Assembly (NCBI RefSeq): GCF_021462225.1
Contig: NC_061811.1
Location: 24,823,663 to 24,887,662, forward strand
Length of the DNA: 64,000 bases
Source: Girardinichthys multiradiatus
Lineage: Eukaryota; Chordata; Actinopteri; Cyprinodontiformes; Goodeidae
Reading direction: 5' to 3'
Under the pieces are notes generated by a model. It did no database searches. It saw only the letters and a list, made by a program, of their open reading frames with translations, and was not told where the DNA came from. The first letter of the stretch is position 1, and every line of letters starts with the position of its first letter. Shown here piece by piece: positions 47,026 through 59,139 of this stretch. The position numbers and the translations under genes are program-made.

Positions 47026-49550
47026 AGTGTTTGTTTTATGAGCAGTTTGTCATCTGTGCTGTTGTTCCAAAATGCCGAACGCAAAAGTATTGCGTGGAGA
47101 CGCAAAAGTAATAAATTTCCCCATGTCCCCTCACGGGCTTCCGTACCTTACCTCTTAAATCTTTAGTGCACATGCAGCAATTTTGTTGGTCAGATGAGAC
47201 TTGACACATGTTGGTACTTTTGGTTTGATGAATGAAGAGATGCAGGGCTGATTTAATCCAGAATCTGTCTTACAAGTGTCCCTTAATCACTGGTGAACTT
47301 GATTACAACTAAACACGTTTTACAAGCAGCAGACTGCGTGTTAAAACCGCTACATTCAACTCTCCTGAAGGTCGGTAATATTTGCGACTTTCCTGTCAGC
47401 TCTATGAGTTTAATAGATAAGTCCTTATTTCTGACTTTACGTTACAAATCCAATTTTAACACGTCCAGTTCTCCACCTGCGTTTGCTCCCTCCATCATCC
47501 TGAACGCAGGTGGAAAACATCAAGCAGAAGCACTGTTGGCTTGTGGGTCGTGTAGTTCGTTTGACTCACATTATAGTATAGGCTTCTTGGAAAAAAACTA
47601 CACAATGGCGGCGTCGATTCAAGTTTTTTTTTCTTAAAGGTTATAACAAAGTCTCAGTTTTACATTTCCAAAGACAATTGATCCAAGTTTATTTTCCCTC
47701 CTATTAGTTAGCTCCCGCTCCCGTCTGCTCCTGTTCATTTTTTATCCTGTACCGTCCCAATCACGTGATCTTTACTGATGCTGTCTCCCGTCCCGCGGGT
47801 TTCCCGTGGGAATCCCGTGACCCGTGGGAGTCCCGAAAAAATGTCAGCCTCTAGTCTGGAGTAGAAACATCCAGAGCCACCGTGCACAGGCGTGTGCAGG
47901 AAATGGGCTACAGGTGCCGCATTCCCCAGGTCAAGCCACTTTTGAACCAGAAACAGCGGCAGAAGCGCCTGACCTGGGCTACAGAGAAGCAGCACTGGAC
48001 TGTTGCTCAGTGGTCCAAAGTACTTTTTTCGGATGAAAGCAAATTCTGCATGTCATTCGGAAATCAAGGTGCCAGAGTCTGGAGGAAGACTGGGGAGAAG
48101 GAAATGCCAAAATGCCAGAAGTCCAGTGTCAAGTACCCACAGTCAGTGATGGTCCGGGGTGCCGTGTCAGCTGCTGGTGTTGGTCCACTGTGTTTTATCA
48201 AGGGCAGGGTTAATGCAGCTAGCTATCAGGAGATTTTGGAGCACTTCATGCTTCCATCTGCTGAAAAGCTTTATGGAGATGAAGATTTCATTTTTCAGCA
48301 CGACCTGGCACCTGCTCACAGTGCCAAAACCACTGGTAAATGGTTTACTGACCATGGTATCACTGTGCTCAATTGGCCTGCCAACTCTCCTGACCTGAAC
48401 CCCATAGAGAATCTGTGGGATATTGTGAAGAGAACGTTGAGAGACTCAAGACCCAACACTCTGGATGAGCTAAAGGCCGCTATCGAAGCATCCTGGGCCT
48501 CCATAAGACCTCAGCAGTGCCACAGGCTGATTGCTTCCATGCCACGCCGCATTGAAGCAGTCATTTCTGCAAAAGGATTCCCGACCAAGTATTGAGTGCA
48601 TAACTGTACATGATTATTTGAAGGTTGACGTTTTTTGTATTAAAGACACTTTTCTTTTATTGGTCGGATGAAATATGCTAATTTTGTGAGATAGGAATTT
48701 TGGGTTTTCATGAGCTGTATGCCAAAATCATCTGTATTAAGACAATAAAAGACCTGAAATATTTCAGTTAGTGTGCAATGAATCTAAAATATATGAATGT
48801 TAAATTTTCATCATGACATTATGGAAATAATGAACTTTATCACAATATGCTAATATTTTGAGAAGGACCTGTATATGGCTTTCATTTTGCATGGTAGTTT
48901 TAACTTGCACTTGTAGATGTAGCAAAGAACTGCATTAATTGACAATGGTTTTCTGAAGTGTTCCTGAGGCCACGGTAATATCTGTTACAGAATGATGTTG
49001 GTTTTAGTGAAGTGCCTCCTGAGGGGTCGAAGATCACGGGCATTCAATGTTGGTTTTCTGCCTTGCCACTAATGTGCGGAGAATCCTTTAGATGATATTA
49101 TTAATTGTAAATGATAACATCCCTACATCCCTTGCCACTGTATGTTGAGAAACACTCTTAAAATGTTGGACTATTTGCTCACACAGTTGTTTATGAAATG
49201 GTGAACTTCTCCCCATCCTTGCTTGTGAGCAACTGAGCCTTACATCGATGCTCCTTTTATACCCATAACACTTACCTGTTTCTAGTTAACCTGTTCACCT
49301 GTGAAATGTTCCAAACAGGTGTTTTTTGAGCATTCCTCAACTTTCCCAGTGTTTTTGCCTCTGTCCCAGCTTTAATGGAACATGTTGCAAGCATCAAATT
49401 CAACATGGATGAATATTTGCAAAAAAAACAATAAAGTTCATCAGCTTGAACATTAAATATTTTGTCTCTGTTGTGTATTCAGTTTTATATAGATTGAACA
49501 GGATTTGTACATCATTGCAATGTCCCGTCTTCATTGGAATTGGGGTTGTA

Positions 49551-51430
49551 AAAAACTAAACTAACATCTAATTCTGTTAAGCGTATTATCCACTGACAAT
49601 TCTTAACCAGTCCCATTTCATACCGGTTCTAAAGAATCCAGTTTAATCCAGTACAATACAATCATACAGTCAGATTCAGGTCCAGATCCACAGATCCAAA
49701 TTCAGTCCAAATCACAATGCAAAAAGAGTCTGAATTAGTTAACTGTTAAATGGTAATTAGTTAAAGTTTATCTGTAAAGGGAAGCCCAGCGGTTTGTATT
49801 GATTTTGCAGCAATTCTTCATCCTCAGTATACATCGGGAAACAGTGAAAGTGAACAATCCTCTTGAAGGAGAAAGACACTTCCAACAGGGTCAGTATGAG
49901 TGACCATTTTACACTTGGGGCTGAGAGGAGGAGACAAAAAGAAATCACCCAAACACTGAGTCAGGATTAATCTCAACAGAAAAGAAAAACAAAAAGAGCA
50001 CACCTAGGTAAGGATAGCTCTGTTAATGGGTGTGTTTAGGAGAGAAAACCATTTAAACACATAAGCGCTGGGCCATGAGTACTTTCTATGAGAAAGAAAA
50101 AAAAAGAGTACGCAGAGTTAAAGGTAGCAATAGCTCCATTAATGGGTCCAACCAGAAGACATAACAGCTAAACGATGAAGCAATGGGCCAGGAATACCTT
50201 CTGTTGAAAAGAAAGTACACAGATTTAAAGGTAGAAATAACTTTGTAAGTGGCTTCACTCAGGAACTTAATCCAGATAATTTTACAAAGAACACTGGCAA
50301 TCATTTGCTAATCTTTTCATTTAATGTGTATTCAACATGTTCTACATGGACTGTTCCTTTGGGGCAGATTGGTGACATATGACAGGCTCCCTGCCTACCT
50401 GTTGCCTGGTCTCGATAAATAAAAGAAGATGAAAGGTACGGAGTCTGTGTCCCAGGGTGCAAAGACATGGCTGATGATTTTTCATTTACTTGCTCTGCAG
50501 CCTAAATTAAATTGGACAGCTGATCCTCCAGGGGGAGCAGTTCCAAGGTTTGATTTAACATTATATAAAAAGCAGCTAAATTAATTATCCTGCTGGATAT
50601 GACCTTCACTTTGACATGAACATGTGGACAGCTCACATATAGATGCTTAAACACACACAAAGTAAACTAACTTGAAAGTCATCTGTGTCCCTACGAAGAC
50701 AGGCCAAATCATCCTTATAAGTCCTCACAAGTACAACTAAACTGGGCCTGGAGCACCCTCACACTCGCTTCCCATTGCGCCTGTTCATTTGTCAGGAAGG
50801 TGACATCTTCAGATGAATTATGGGAGATGGTTGTCATCTTCTCCGGGGTCACATACGAAATGGCGAGCCCAGGCTGTGGGCTCCCTCTGCTCACGCTATC
50901 ATACGTCAGCCATTTTAGAGGTTGAAAGCCTCGACGGGGGACCGAAACGACCTCAATTAAACCCCCATTAATATTAATACATTTTGTCGTTTCACGTGAG
51001 CTGCTGTTAATTAAATGTGTCCCTGGCTGTATAATGGGGGTCAGCTGGGGTCTCTAACATGAAGGTAATTTGCCACATTACAGCTACTGAACACAGAGCG
51101 GCTCTGAGTTTAAGTCTTAAATACAGCTGCAGAGGAGGCCGATTGCTGCTTATAACATTTACTCACATAAATAATCACACAATTTTTCCAGTTAGACCAG
51201 TGGTTCCCAAAGTTTGGATCAGGATCAAACTGTTGGTCTTGGTGCACGAATCAGAGTGCCTGGAAAGAATAATCTAAAATTAAATTTAAAAATGACACTC
51301 AATGCAACTTTTTTTTTCAATGATTTTTGCAAGATCCTAAGATATTAAAACATTTTTTAATTTTTGTCCTAGTGAAAACACTAATGCTTTAAAGATGGAC
51401 AGATAAACACCAAGTAGTGCATAATTGTGC
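49551..51430. other. Intergenic, with a tandem repeat and otherwise unassigned
   Basis: Apart from the three-unit repeat at 49980-50265 and a small hAT-like piece near 51195 (ccagtggttcccaaagtttg) I see no supported feature. Confidence 0.5.
49980..50265 (+). repeat. Tandem repeat, about 2.5 units of about 110 bp
   Basis: Units share taaaggtagcaatagctcc or variants, ttaatgggt, gcaatgggccaggaatacct and variants, and ctatgagaaagaaa. Units are clearly diverged. Confidence 0.65.
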
Positions 51431-52080
51431 AGTTGAGAGAAACTAATGCAGGGCTTTCACATTTGTTTAGAAAAATGTGGTGTGCATTTGTATTCAGCCT
51501 CCTTTACTTTGATACCCAAAATAAAATCACCTTAAAGACACCATCTCCAGGAGTGAAATACAGCGGTGCAGCATCATGGTGTAGGAATGCTTTACTTCAG
51601 CAAGGACAGGGAGGTTGGTCAGAGTCAATGGCAGGAGCAATCCTGGAAGAAAACCTTTTAGAGGCTGCAAAAGACTTGAGACTGGGTCGGAGATTCACCT
51701 TACAGTAGGACAACAACCCTAAACATTCAGCCAGAGCTACACCGGGGTGGTTTAGATCAAGGCATATTCATTTGTTAGAATGGCCCAGCCAAAGACCAGG
51801 CCCAAATCCAATTGAGAATCTTGTACAAAAATCCTGAAGAATGTTCACAGATACCCTCAATCCAATCTGCGGTTCAGATACTTTGCAAAGAAGACAGGAC
51901 AAAGATGTCCATGTACAGAAAACTATGTATCATTTGTTTGTTCTTTACAACTATACAGCACTTTGTGTTGGTCTATTGCACGAAACCCTAATAACATGTA
52001 CTCAAATTTGCAGCTGTAACATGATAAAAAGTGAAATCTTTGGCGGTATGAATACTTTGTATATCCCCTTTACCAGGAAT
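51430..52080 (+). mobile_element. Decayed Tc1-like element
   Basis: Includes tggtgtgcatttgtattcag, gcaaggacagggaggttggt, acttgagactgggtcggaga, aatggcccagccaaagacca and ctttgtgttggtctattgca in the usual Tc1 order. The first half is missing. Confidence 0.75.
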
Positions 52081-52084
52081 TATG

Positions 52085-53654
52085 TGTTTAGCCCTCAGCT
52101 GTAGTTCAAAGGTTCCAAAACATCAAACCTTTATGTCAATGCTTCTGCAGATCAGTTTTTCATGAGCTTCTAGCTTAAAGCTCCAAACGGTCATACTCAC
52201 AAACACAATAAACATATGTTGTAGACCTTAATATGATTGGGGGATTCTTTAGATTGCACTCCGCTAAGTGCTGCCTGAGAGGTTTTATTCTGTGGTTCAA
52301 CTGTATTGTCCCTGCAGATATTTTGGTGTTGTCCTGAGAGATAAGCCAGATCCAGAGTGGACGGTTAGATAAAAGCACCAGATGTTCAATCTAATCATGT
52401 TTATTTTTTTGCACATGGAAAATTCTGGACCCTCACACTGCTCTGATCTCTCTTGCTGCCCTCTTCATTTACCAAATGCAGATTACTTATGTATGGAAAT
52501 TTATCCACATTGTATATATGACTATGAAAGTCTAAGCCATGACATCTGTTGGAAATGACCCAACCAGAAACAAAAAGGGCTTAACTCCATCATGATCAGT
52601 GCCGGTGCCTGTAAGGGCAATCCTCCAGCATGACAATAGCCGATCTCTGATGCATGAATGCAAGGCACTTAATGCGACCTTATCAGCAGAAGTCCATGTT
52701 GGAAATAAGCAATACTAATGCCAAGGTTCCACATTTTCCAGGAAATGAGCACGGGAACCATACAGAGAAGCTGCCGCCAGTTTGACCCCTTGATGATGGA
52801 TGGCAGCCAAAGCCTGTAGAGTCACTCATAGCTGGATCCCCCCCTCCCGTTCCCAGGAACGAGTTAGCACTTTCTCACAAACACTAGCAGGAGCGCACAT
52901 GTGCATCCCTCTGTGATAGCTGAGCCACTATTGTTTGTTTAGCCCAGCTGCAGTTGAAGTGACAGTGATCCAGAGCTATGGGGAGGATTAAACAGCCAGA
53001 TTTAGTAAGGGAGACTGCAATGCTCTTCCGTTCCCTTTCAATCTGTTTTATATACAAGTTGCAAAGAGGAAGACTTTTCTCCTGTCCTTCATAAAGACCC
53101 TCTTGGATTCCAAATCATCTTACATTCCTGCTCCTCTTTGTCTGTTTTCATCTCTCTTCATCTTACCATCACTGTCCATGTAAATTATCATCCCACCCTG
53201 CCTCGAGGGGTCAGAGTTGAAGATGCTGGTGTATGATGAGATGGAGGGTGAACGCCTACACTTTGCTCCTTTGCATCCAAGGACAGGGGATTAAACACCC
53301 CCCCCCAGTTTGTTGTTGTCAATCTCTTACCTGCCACAGGAGGAATATTTGTGTGCATGCGAGTGTGTTCAGCAGTCCAGTGGTGTCTGCGCGGCAAATT
53401 AGGCTGTAGATCACTTTTAACAGGCTTTCTAGGGTCACGGTCCCATGGTCAGTTTGGGTGGGTGGTAGAAATGTCCTCCAGCAACAGATTGGTCTGCGAG
53501 TGGAAATGCAGAAAGGCGAGTGGCGTAACATTTGCGCGGGTTGTCATAACAATCACAGAGAGAGCTTTTATAATAGAGATCTCTTTGTCTTTCAAGTTCT
53601 GTACTTCAAATGTAATTTCCATCAAACATAAACAGGAGATCAGATAAAATCATA
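52085..53654. other. Intergenic, nothing recognised
   Basis: No supported gene or named repeat in about 1.6 kb. Confidence 0.5.
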
Positions 53655-54327
53655 CAGTGCCTTTCAAAATAATTCTCACCCCTTGAACTTTTTTTGGCAG
53701 GTTGTCATATTACAGCAAACTTCGATTTATGTTATTGGGATTGACAAAAACATAGTGGAAAACACAAGTGGAATTAAAGTAGTTTTCAGCCTTTTTACAT
53801 ATTAAAATCTAAAAAGTGTGGCGTGCACTTGTATTCAGCTCCCTGTACTTTGACACTCCCAAATAAAATCCAGGTATAAAGTAATATTCCAAACTTTATT
53901 CATGTCACAGAGCATTGTTCATTCAATTATCTGAAAATAGCTTATGACACATCTACAACCATTCGAAGACACAACCGTCCACCTGAAGTGACAGGCTGGT
54001 CAAGGAGTACATTAATCAGAAAAGCAGACATATTTGAAATTTTTGACATACAGTTGAAAACCAGGACTGCACATTACCATGAAACATGGTCGCAGCATCC
54101 TGCTATGGGGATAGTTTTCATTCGGCAATAAGGAACATCTGAAGCAGCTGCAAGGATCCACAGCTCAGGTGGGACAATTATTAGTCGTGCACTTTCTTAA
54201 GAGTAGCATGCGGAAAGCCATAGGTCTGCCACAAGCCATGTGGGGGACACAGCAAACCTGTGGAAGGAGATGCTTTGGTCACATGAGACTGACGCTAAAC
54301 TTTTTGTCTGTCCTGCAAAATACCATA

Positions 54328-55895
54328 CAGGTCCTTCTCAAAATATTAGCATATTGTGATAAAGTTAATTATTTTCAACAATGTAATGATGAAAATTTAA
54401 CATTCATATATTTTAGATTCATTGCACACTAACTGAAATATTTCAGGTCTTTTATTGTCTTAATACGGATGATTTTGGCATACAGCTCATGAAAACCCAA
54501 AATTCCTATCTCACAAAATTAGCATATTTCATCCGACCAATAAAAGAAAAGTGTTTTTAATACAAAAAACGTCAACCTTCAAATAATCATGTACAGTTAT
54601 GCACTCAATACTTGGTCGGGAATCCTTTGGCAGAAATGACTGCTTCAATGCGGCGTGGCATGGAGGCAATCAGCCTGTGGCACTGCTGAGGTCTTATGGA
54701 GGCCCAGGATGCTTCGATAGCGGCCTTTAGCTCATCCAGAGTGTTGGGTCTTGAGTCTCTCAACGTTCTCTTCACAATATCCCACAGATTCTCTATGGGG
54801 TTCAGGTCAGGAGAGTTGGCAGGCCAATTGAGCACAGTGATACCATGGTCAGTAAACCATTTACCAGTGGTTTTGGCACTGTGAGCAGGTGCCAGGTCGT
54901 GCTGAAAAATGAAATCTTCATCTCCATAAAGCTTTTCAGCAGATGGAAGCATGAAGTGCTCCAAAATCTCCTGATAGCTAGCTGCATTGACCCTGCCCTT
55001 GATAAAACACAGTGGACCAACACCAGCAGCTGACACGGCACCCCAGACCATCACTGACTGTGGGTACTTGACACTGGACTTCTGGCATTTTGGCATTTCC
55101 TTCTCCCCAGTCTTCCTCCAGACTCTGGCACCTTGATTTCCGAATGACATGCAGAATTTGCTTTCATCCGAAATAAGTACTTTGGACCACTGAGCAACAG
55201 TCCAGTGCTGCTTCTCTGTAGCCCAGGTCTGAGGAATGCGACACCTGTAGCCCATTTCCTGCACACGCCTGTGCACGGTGGCTCTGGATGTTTCTACTCC
55301 AGACTCAGTCCGCTGCTTCCGCAGGTCCCCCAAGGTCTGGAATCGGCCCTTCTCCACAATCTTCCTCAGGGTCCGGTCACCTCTTCTCGTTGTGCAGCGT
55401 TTTCTGCCACACTTTTTCCTTCCCACAGACTTCCCACTGAGGTGCCTTGATACAGCACTCTGGGAACAGCCTATTCGTTCAGAAATGTCTTTCTGTGTCT
55501 TACCCTCTTGCTTGAGGGTGTCAATAGTGGCCTTCTGGACAGCAGTCAGGTCGGCAGTCTTACCCATGATTGGGGTTTTGAGTGATGAACCAGGCTGGGA
55601 GTTTTAAAGGCCTCAGGAATCTTTTGCAGGTGTTTAGAGTTAACTCGTTGATTCAGATGATTAGGTTCATAGCTCGTTTAGAGACCCTTTTAATGATATG
55701 CTAATTTTGTGAGATAGGAATTTTGGGTTTTCATGAGCTGTATGCCAAAATCATCCGTATTAAGACAATAAAAGTCCTGAAATATTTCAGTTAGTGTGCA
55801 ATGAATCTAAAATATATGAATGTTAAATTTTCATCATGACATTATGGAAAATAATGAACTTTATCACAATATGCTAATATTTTGAGAAGGACCTG
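54328..55895 (-). mobile_element. Young Tc1-like transposon, complete
   Basis: 1568 bp with TA flanks and the same CAGGTCCTTCTCAAAATATT ends and about 210-bp TIRs as the copy at 44962. The two copies lie in opposite orientation, about 5.5 kb apart. Nearly identical over their shared length. Confidence 0.95.
54605..55567 (-). CDS. Tc1 transposase, open frame with internal deletion
   Basis: 320 residues from MGKTADLTAVQKATIDTLKQ to KGFPTKY. Helix-turn-helix region at about 5-110. DDE residues are present in LISDESKF, FQHDLAPAHS and SPDLNPIENLW. Compared with the copy at 45290-48595 it lacks 14 residues after RCRIPQ, in frame, between the DNA-binding part and the first Asp. It may bind ends but is probably weak or dead as an enzyme. 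Confidence 0.9.
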   Translation of the reverse strand: MGKTADLTAVQKATIDTLKQEGKTQKDISERIGCSQSAVSRHLSGKSVGRKKCGRKRCTTRRGDRTLRKIVEKGRFQTLGDLRKQRTESGVETSRATVHRRVQEMGYRCRIPQTWATEKQHWTVAQWSKVLISDESKFCMSFGNQGARVWRKTGEKEMPKCQKSSVKYPQSVMVWGAVSAAGVGPLCFIKGRVNAASYQEILEHFMLPSAEKLYGDEDFIFQHDLAPAHSAKTTGKWFTDHGITVLNWPANSPDLNPIENLWDIVKRTLRDSRPNTLDELKAAIEASWASIRPQQCHRLIASMPRRIEAVISAKGFPTKY

Positions 55896-56229
55896 TACAT
55901 GGAGGAAAACTACCACTGCCCATCACCCTGAACACACCAGACCCACGGTGAAGCACGGTGGTTTAAGAATCATGCTGTGGGAAGAGGGAAACTAGTCAAA
56001 ATGGATAGAGCTAAATACAGCTGAATCCTGGAAGAACATCTGATAGAGGCTGCAATAGGCTTGAAACTGGGGTGAAGGTTCATATTTGAGCAGGACAACC
56101 TTAAAGATGCAGCCGGAGCTACAGATCAAAGCACATTATGTATTTAAAGGGCCCAGTCAAAGTCCCGACTTAAAGCTAATCATGAATCTGTGGCAAGACC
56201 TGACAATAGATGTTCACAGTAGGGATGGG

Positions 56230-56965
56230 AAATATAAACTTATTTTAATCACAATATTTTGTGGTATTTATTGTGATAAAATTTTTTTTTTCCCTGTACA
56301 CAGTGAGATTCACAATAACAAATACTGCGCTAAAATAAATCTTCTCATTCAGCAGTGCAACAATTTTGCTAAGCAGTACCTAATACCTGCTTTCAATCAT
56401 ATTTGCACAGAATGTATCATTGATCTCATGTAACAAAGAGAATTGAAGCCGTAAAACTAAATCCAAATCACAATCAGTTTTTATGAGGTGTAAAAAAATG
56501 CCACACATTGAGTTTGCTGCTTTAATCAAAGGATGACTAACTCTTATCTCAATAAACAACATAATTGCTGATCTTCAGTTTACAGATGCTCTCCCTCTAT
56601 CTCACTAAAATGTTGGCAAGGTGCTGCAAATGTTTGGCATAAAAAAAAAGAAAACACACACGACTCAGGTCTGTAAAAATGAAATATTTTAATTGGTGGT
56701 TTGATGATTCAGTTTTGCAATCATAAGAAAACAAATCCAGAAAGATGCATACATAAGGAGGCAGAGACAGACCGCTCACCAATTAGAAAAAAAACAACAA
56801 AAACCAATCCTTTTCACACCTTCTTTAACACGTCTTTAAAAGAACAATGACGCTTTGCTTTATTGTCACAAAGGAAACAATATTAAGACATGGGATAACA
56901 ATGAAATAATATATTTGAGCATACCTTTTCTCTGGAATGATATCAGTAAAAAGCTTTATTTCTTT

Positions 56966-57004
<39 letters not shown>

Positions 57005-57837
57005 ACACCGCTCAGACAAACAGTATTTGATTCAAGCCTGATTATCATTCAAAACTGGAACGCTTAAAACAAAAATAAACCTCCATATGTGGAGAATGGG
57101 TTTTGCCTTTTGCGCTACAACAAATGTAGAGCTCCATATTGGACTGGAGCCCAAACACCAATGCAAGCCCGGCTTTGATTTACACGTTATGCCCTGTATG
57201 CCTGAAGCTGTGGCGTTTTCAAGTCTCCAGTTGGAAAAAAATGACGGGAAAGCTGATATGAAAAGGGAGGTTTCTCTCCTTCCATATTCGTTTCTCTGTC
57301 CCTATTGCATTACTTTAAAAACTGTGCAAAAAGAAACACACTGGCAATGGATGAGTCCTAATACTTTGTTCTTCTCTCCTTCCCATGATGAATCATTACT
57401 TATTTAAAACCGGGCTGATCACACCACGAAGACAGGATTCTGCAGTGATTAGCTGAGACTTAACTGTCCAGGCTTAAAAAGAAAACAGCCAGCATCATGT
57501 TTTCCAGAGATGAAGGAAGCAGGACACCTGCATCCATCATCTACATGTAGTTTGAATTACAACACGCACAGAGGCTCATTTTTTTTCCCAGCGCATTTCA
57601 ATAATCCCCTCAGTTTTCTCACAGGTTTTCTCTCACATTTCACCATAATAGTCAACCTATAACACAAAGTATTTGTTGATTTGTCTGAAACACATTAATA
57701 CAGACAACCCTCAAATAAATCAGAGTACATTTATTTCACTATAAACCCATGTGACTTTGTTTTACCTTATTTTTCATAAGCAGGTCTCAGTAGCAAAATA
57801 TAGACAAACGGCAAGAGATTACTATAAATAAACAGTG
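56230..57837. other. Intergenic, only a CA microsatellite
   Basis: A cacacacacacacacaca run lies at about 56970-57008. Otherwise no supported gene or named repeat. Confidence 0.55.
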
Positions 57838-58806
57838 ACTTGCAAAGGTTTTTACACCCCTTATAGATTTACATTTTGTCACATTGCAAACACAAACCTG
57901 TAAATGTAAATAAATATTCTTTATTGGGATTGTATGAGGTAGAACTCAAAGTAGTGCACAAATATTAAGTGGGAGCAAAATTAAATATTTCTTAAAAAAA
58001 AAAAAAGAAAATCTGAAAAGTGCATTTGTACTCAGCCCCCTTTAGTGTAACAACCCTAAATGAAGTGCAACCAGTTGTCCATCCATCTCAGTGTAACTAC
58101 AGCTGTTCTGCGAAGGCCTCAGAGGTCAGAGGTTAACCTTTTTGGGATACATGTAAAATACTATGTGGGATGAAAAAGACCTAACATCACGATCCAAAAG
58201 TTATCGCCACGCTATAATATGGTGGTGGCAGCATCATGCTGTGGGGATGATGAGTTTCAGCAAGGAAGACCTTGGCAAGTTGGGGGAGCTACAGATATCT
58301 ACACCTCAGGTGGAGGATTCTGTTGATAGGACAATTATTACTTGTGCACTCTACAAATATGGCCTTATGGGAGAGTGGCAAGAGAAATACATTGTTGAAA
58401 GAATGTCATAGGAGGTCCTCTCTTTCAGACTGAAGATGCTGCTCTGATCAGATGAGACCAGAATTTGCATTTTTGGCCTTACTGCAAAACACCGTGCTGA
58501 GGAAAACGATTTTGCAAAGAAGGAGAGCAAAAATATGTTGATATGCAGAGCTGGTTGAGACAGAATGCAGAAAAACTGCAGCAGTAACTGCAGCAAAAGG
58601 TGGTTCTGACTCGGGCAGCCAAAGCACAAATGAGTGTCAAACCTTTCAGAATTTTTATGGATCACTTTCCTTTCTCTTGATAATTATGCACTACCTTGTG
58701 TTGCTCTATCAGTACAATCTACAAAAAATACATTAAAGTTTGTAGTTGTACCATGGCAAAATGTAAAAAGGTTCAAGAGGTTTGTTTACTTTTGCAAGGC
58801 ACTGTA
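57838..58806 (+). mobile_element. Decayed Tc1-like element
   Basis: Ends gtgacttgcaaaggttttta and ttacttttgcaaggcactgt. Inside are ggtggtggcagcatcatgct, aggacaattattacttgtgc and tctgatcagatgagaccaga. Shortened to under 1 kb; no intact frame. Confidence 0.75.
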
Positions 58807-59139
58807 GCTATAACCTCAACTGTAATCTCATTACTTCATGCCTTAGTCTAACATTCATTCAAAATGGGTTTCCTACACAAACCTTGTAGGGGTAAATAAC
58901 TTAGGATGCGTCTCCAAATATTTTTTGAAGATATCTCAAGCATCTACTTCCAGCTGAGATTAATAAAACGGGCACCTGGGGTTAAACCAGCTGCCGGCGG
59001 CATGTCAACATCCAGCCCAATAATCTGTGGAACAGCTCTGGCTTAACCTCATGCAAACATTTATCTGTACAGGTCAACAAGCCGGGCCCTGTGGGATCGT
59101 GGAAGTACCTTTGAAGATGTGACCAAGCAGCTGGAAAAC

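Larger units (their letters stand above)
45561..47853. mobile_element. Non-autonomous hAT element, 2293 bp
   Basis: Ends TAGAGGGTGACA and complement of TAGAGGCTGACA. An 8-bp duplication GTCTGGAG stands at 45553-45560 and 47854-47861 and fits the hAT nTnnnnAn pattern. Subterminal sequence is rich in tcccatcccgctccca on the left and cccgtgggaatcccgtgac on the right. No hAT transposase frame was seen. Confidence 0.88.
45290..48595 (+). pseudogene. Tc1 transposase interrupted by hAT insertion
   Basis: N-terminal part from MGKTADLTAVQKATIDTLKQ to TESGVE (about 45290-45565). The C-terminal part picks up in the same register at 47862 and runs to KGFPTKY and a stop at 48595. First Asp (LFSDESKF), second Asp (FQHDLAPAHS) and Glu (SPDLNPIENLW) are all present, so the gene looks to have been intact when the hAT landed. 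Confidence 0.9.
44962..48871 (+). mobile_element. Tc1-like transposon with about 210-bp TIRs, split by a hAT
   Basis: Flanked by TA (44960-44961, 48872-48873). Ends CAGGTCCTTCTCAAAATATT, with inverted repeats extending to about 210 bp. Without the insertion and its duplicated target it would be 1609 bp. It sits inside the ISRm11-like relic. Confidence 0.93.
44468..49550 (-). mobile_element. TcMar-ISRm11-like relic (outer host of the nested set)
   Basis: Right end reads tcattggaattggggttgta, the end of a widespread fish family; the left end has tacaacatgccccaaattga. Between them are tcaaattcaacatggatgaa, gcaaaaaaaacaataaagtt and caaacaggtgttttttgagc of the same family. About 5.1 kb in total, of which 3910 bp is a Tc1 inserted at 44962. 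Confidence 0.75.
53655..56225 (+). mobile_element. Old Tc1-like element hosting a younger Tc1
   Basis: Left part 53655-54327 (cagtgcctttcaaaataatt, gtgtggcgtgcacttgtatt, catgtgggggacacagcaaa) and right part 55896-56225 (ggaggaaaactaccactgcc, catcaccctgaacacaccag, cagtcaaagtcccgactta) join at a TA to give a continuous Tc1 gene sequence. The young copy at 54328-55895 sits in that TA. Confidence 0.8.

Noticed and set aside
47293..47637. 114-codon frame inside the hAT
   Set aside because: No recognisable domain, no splice context, in a different frame from the CAATGGCGGCG motif; likely chance.
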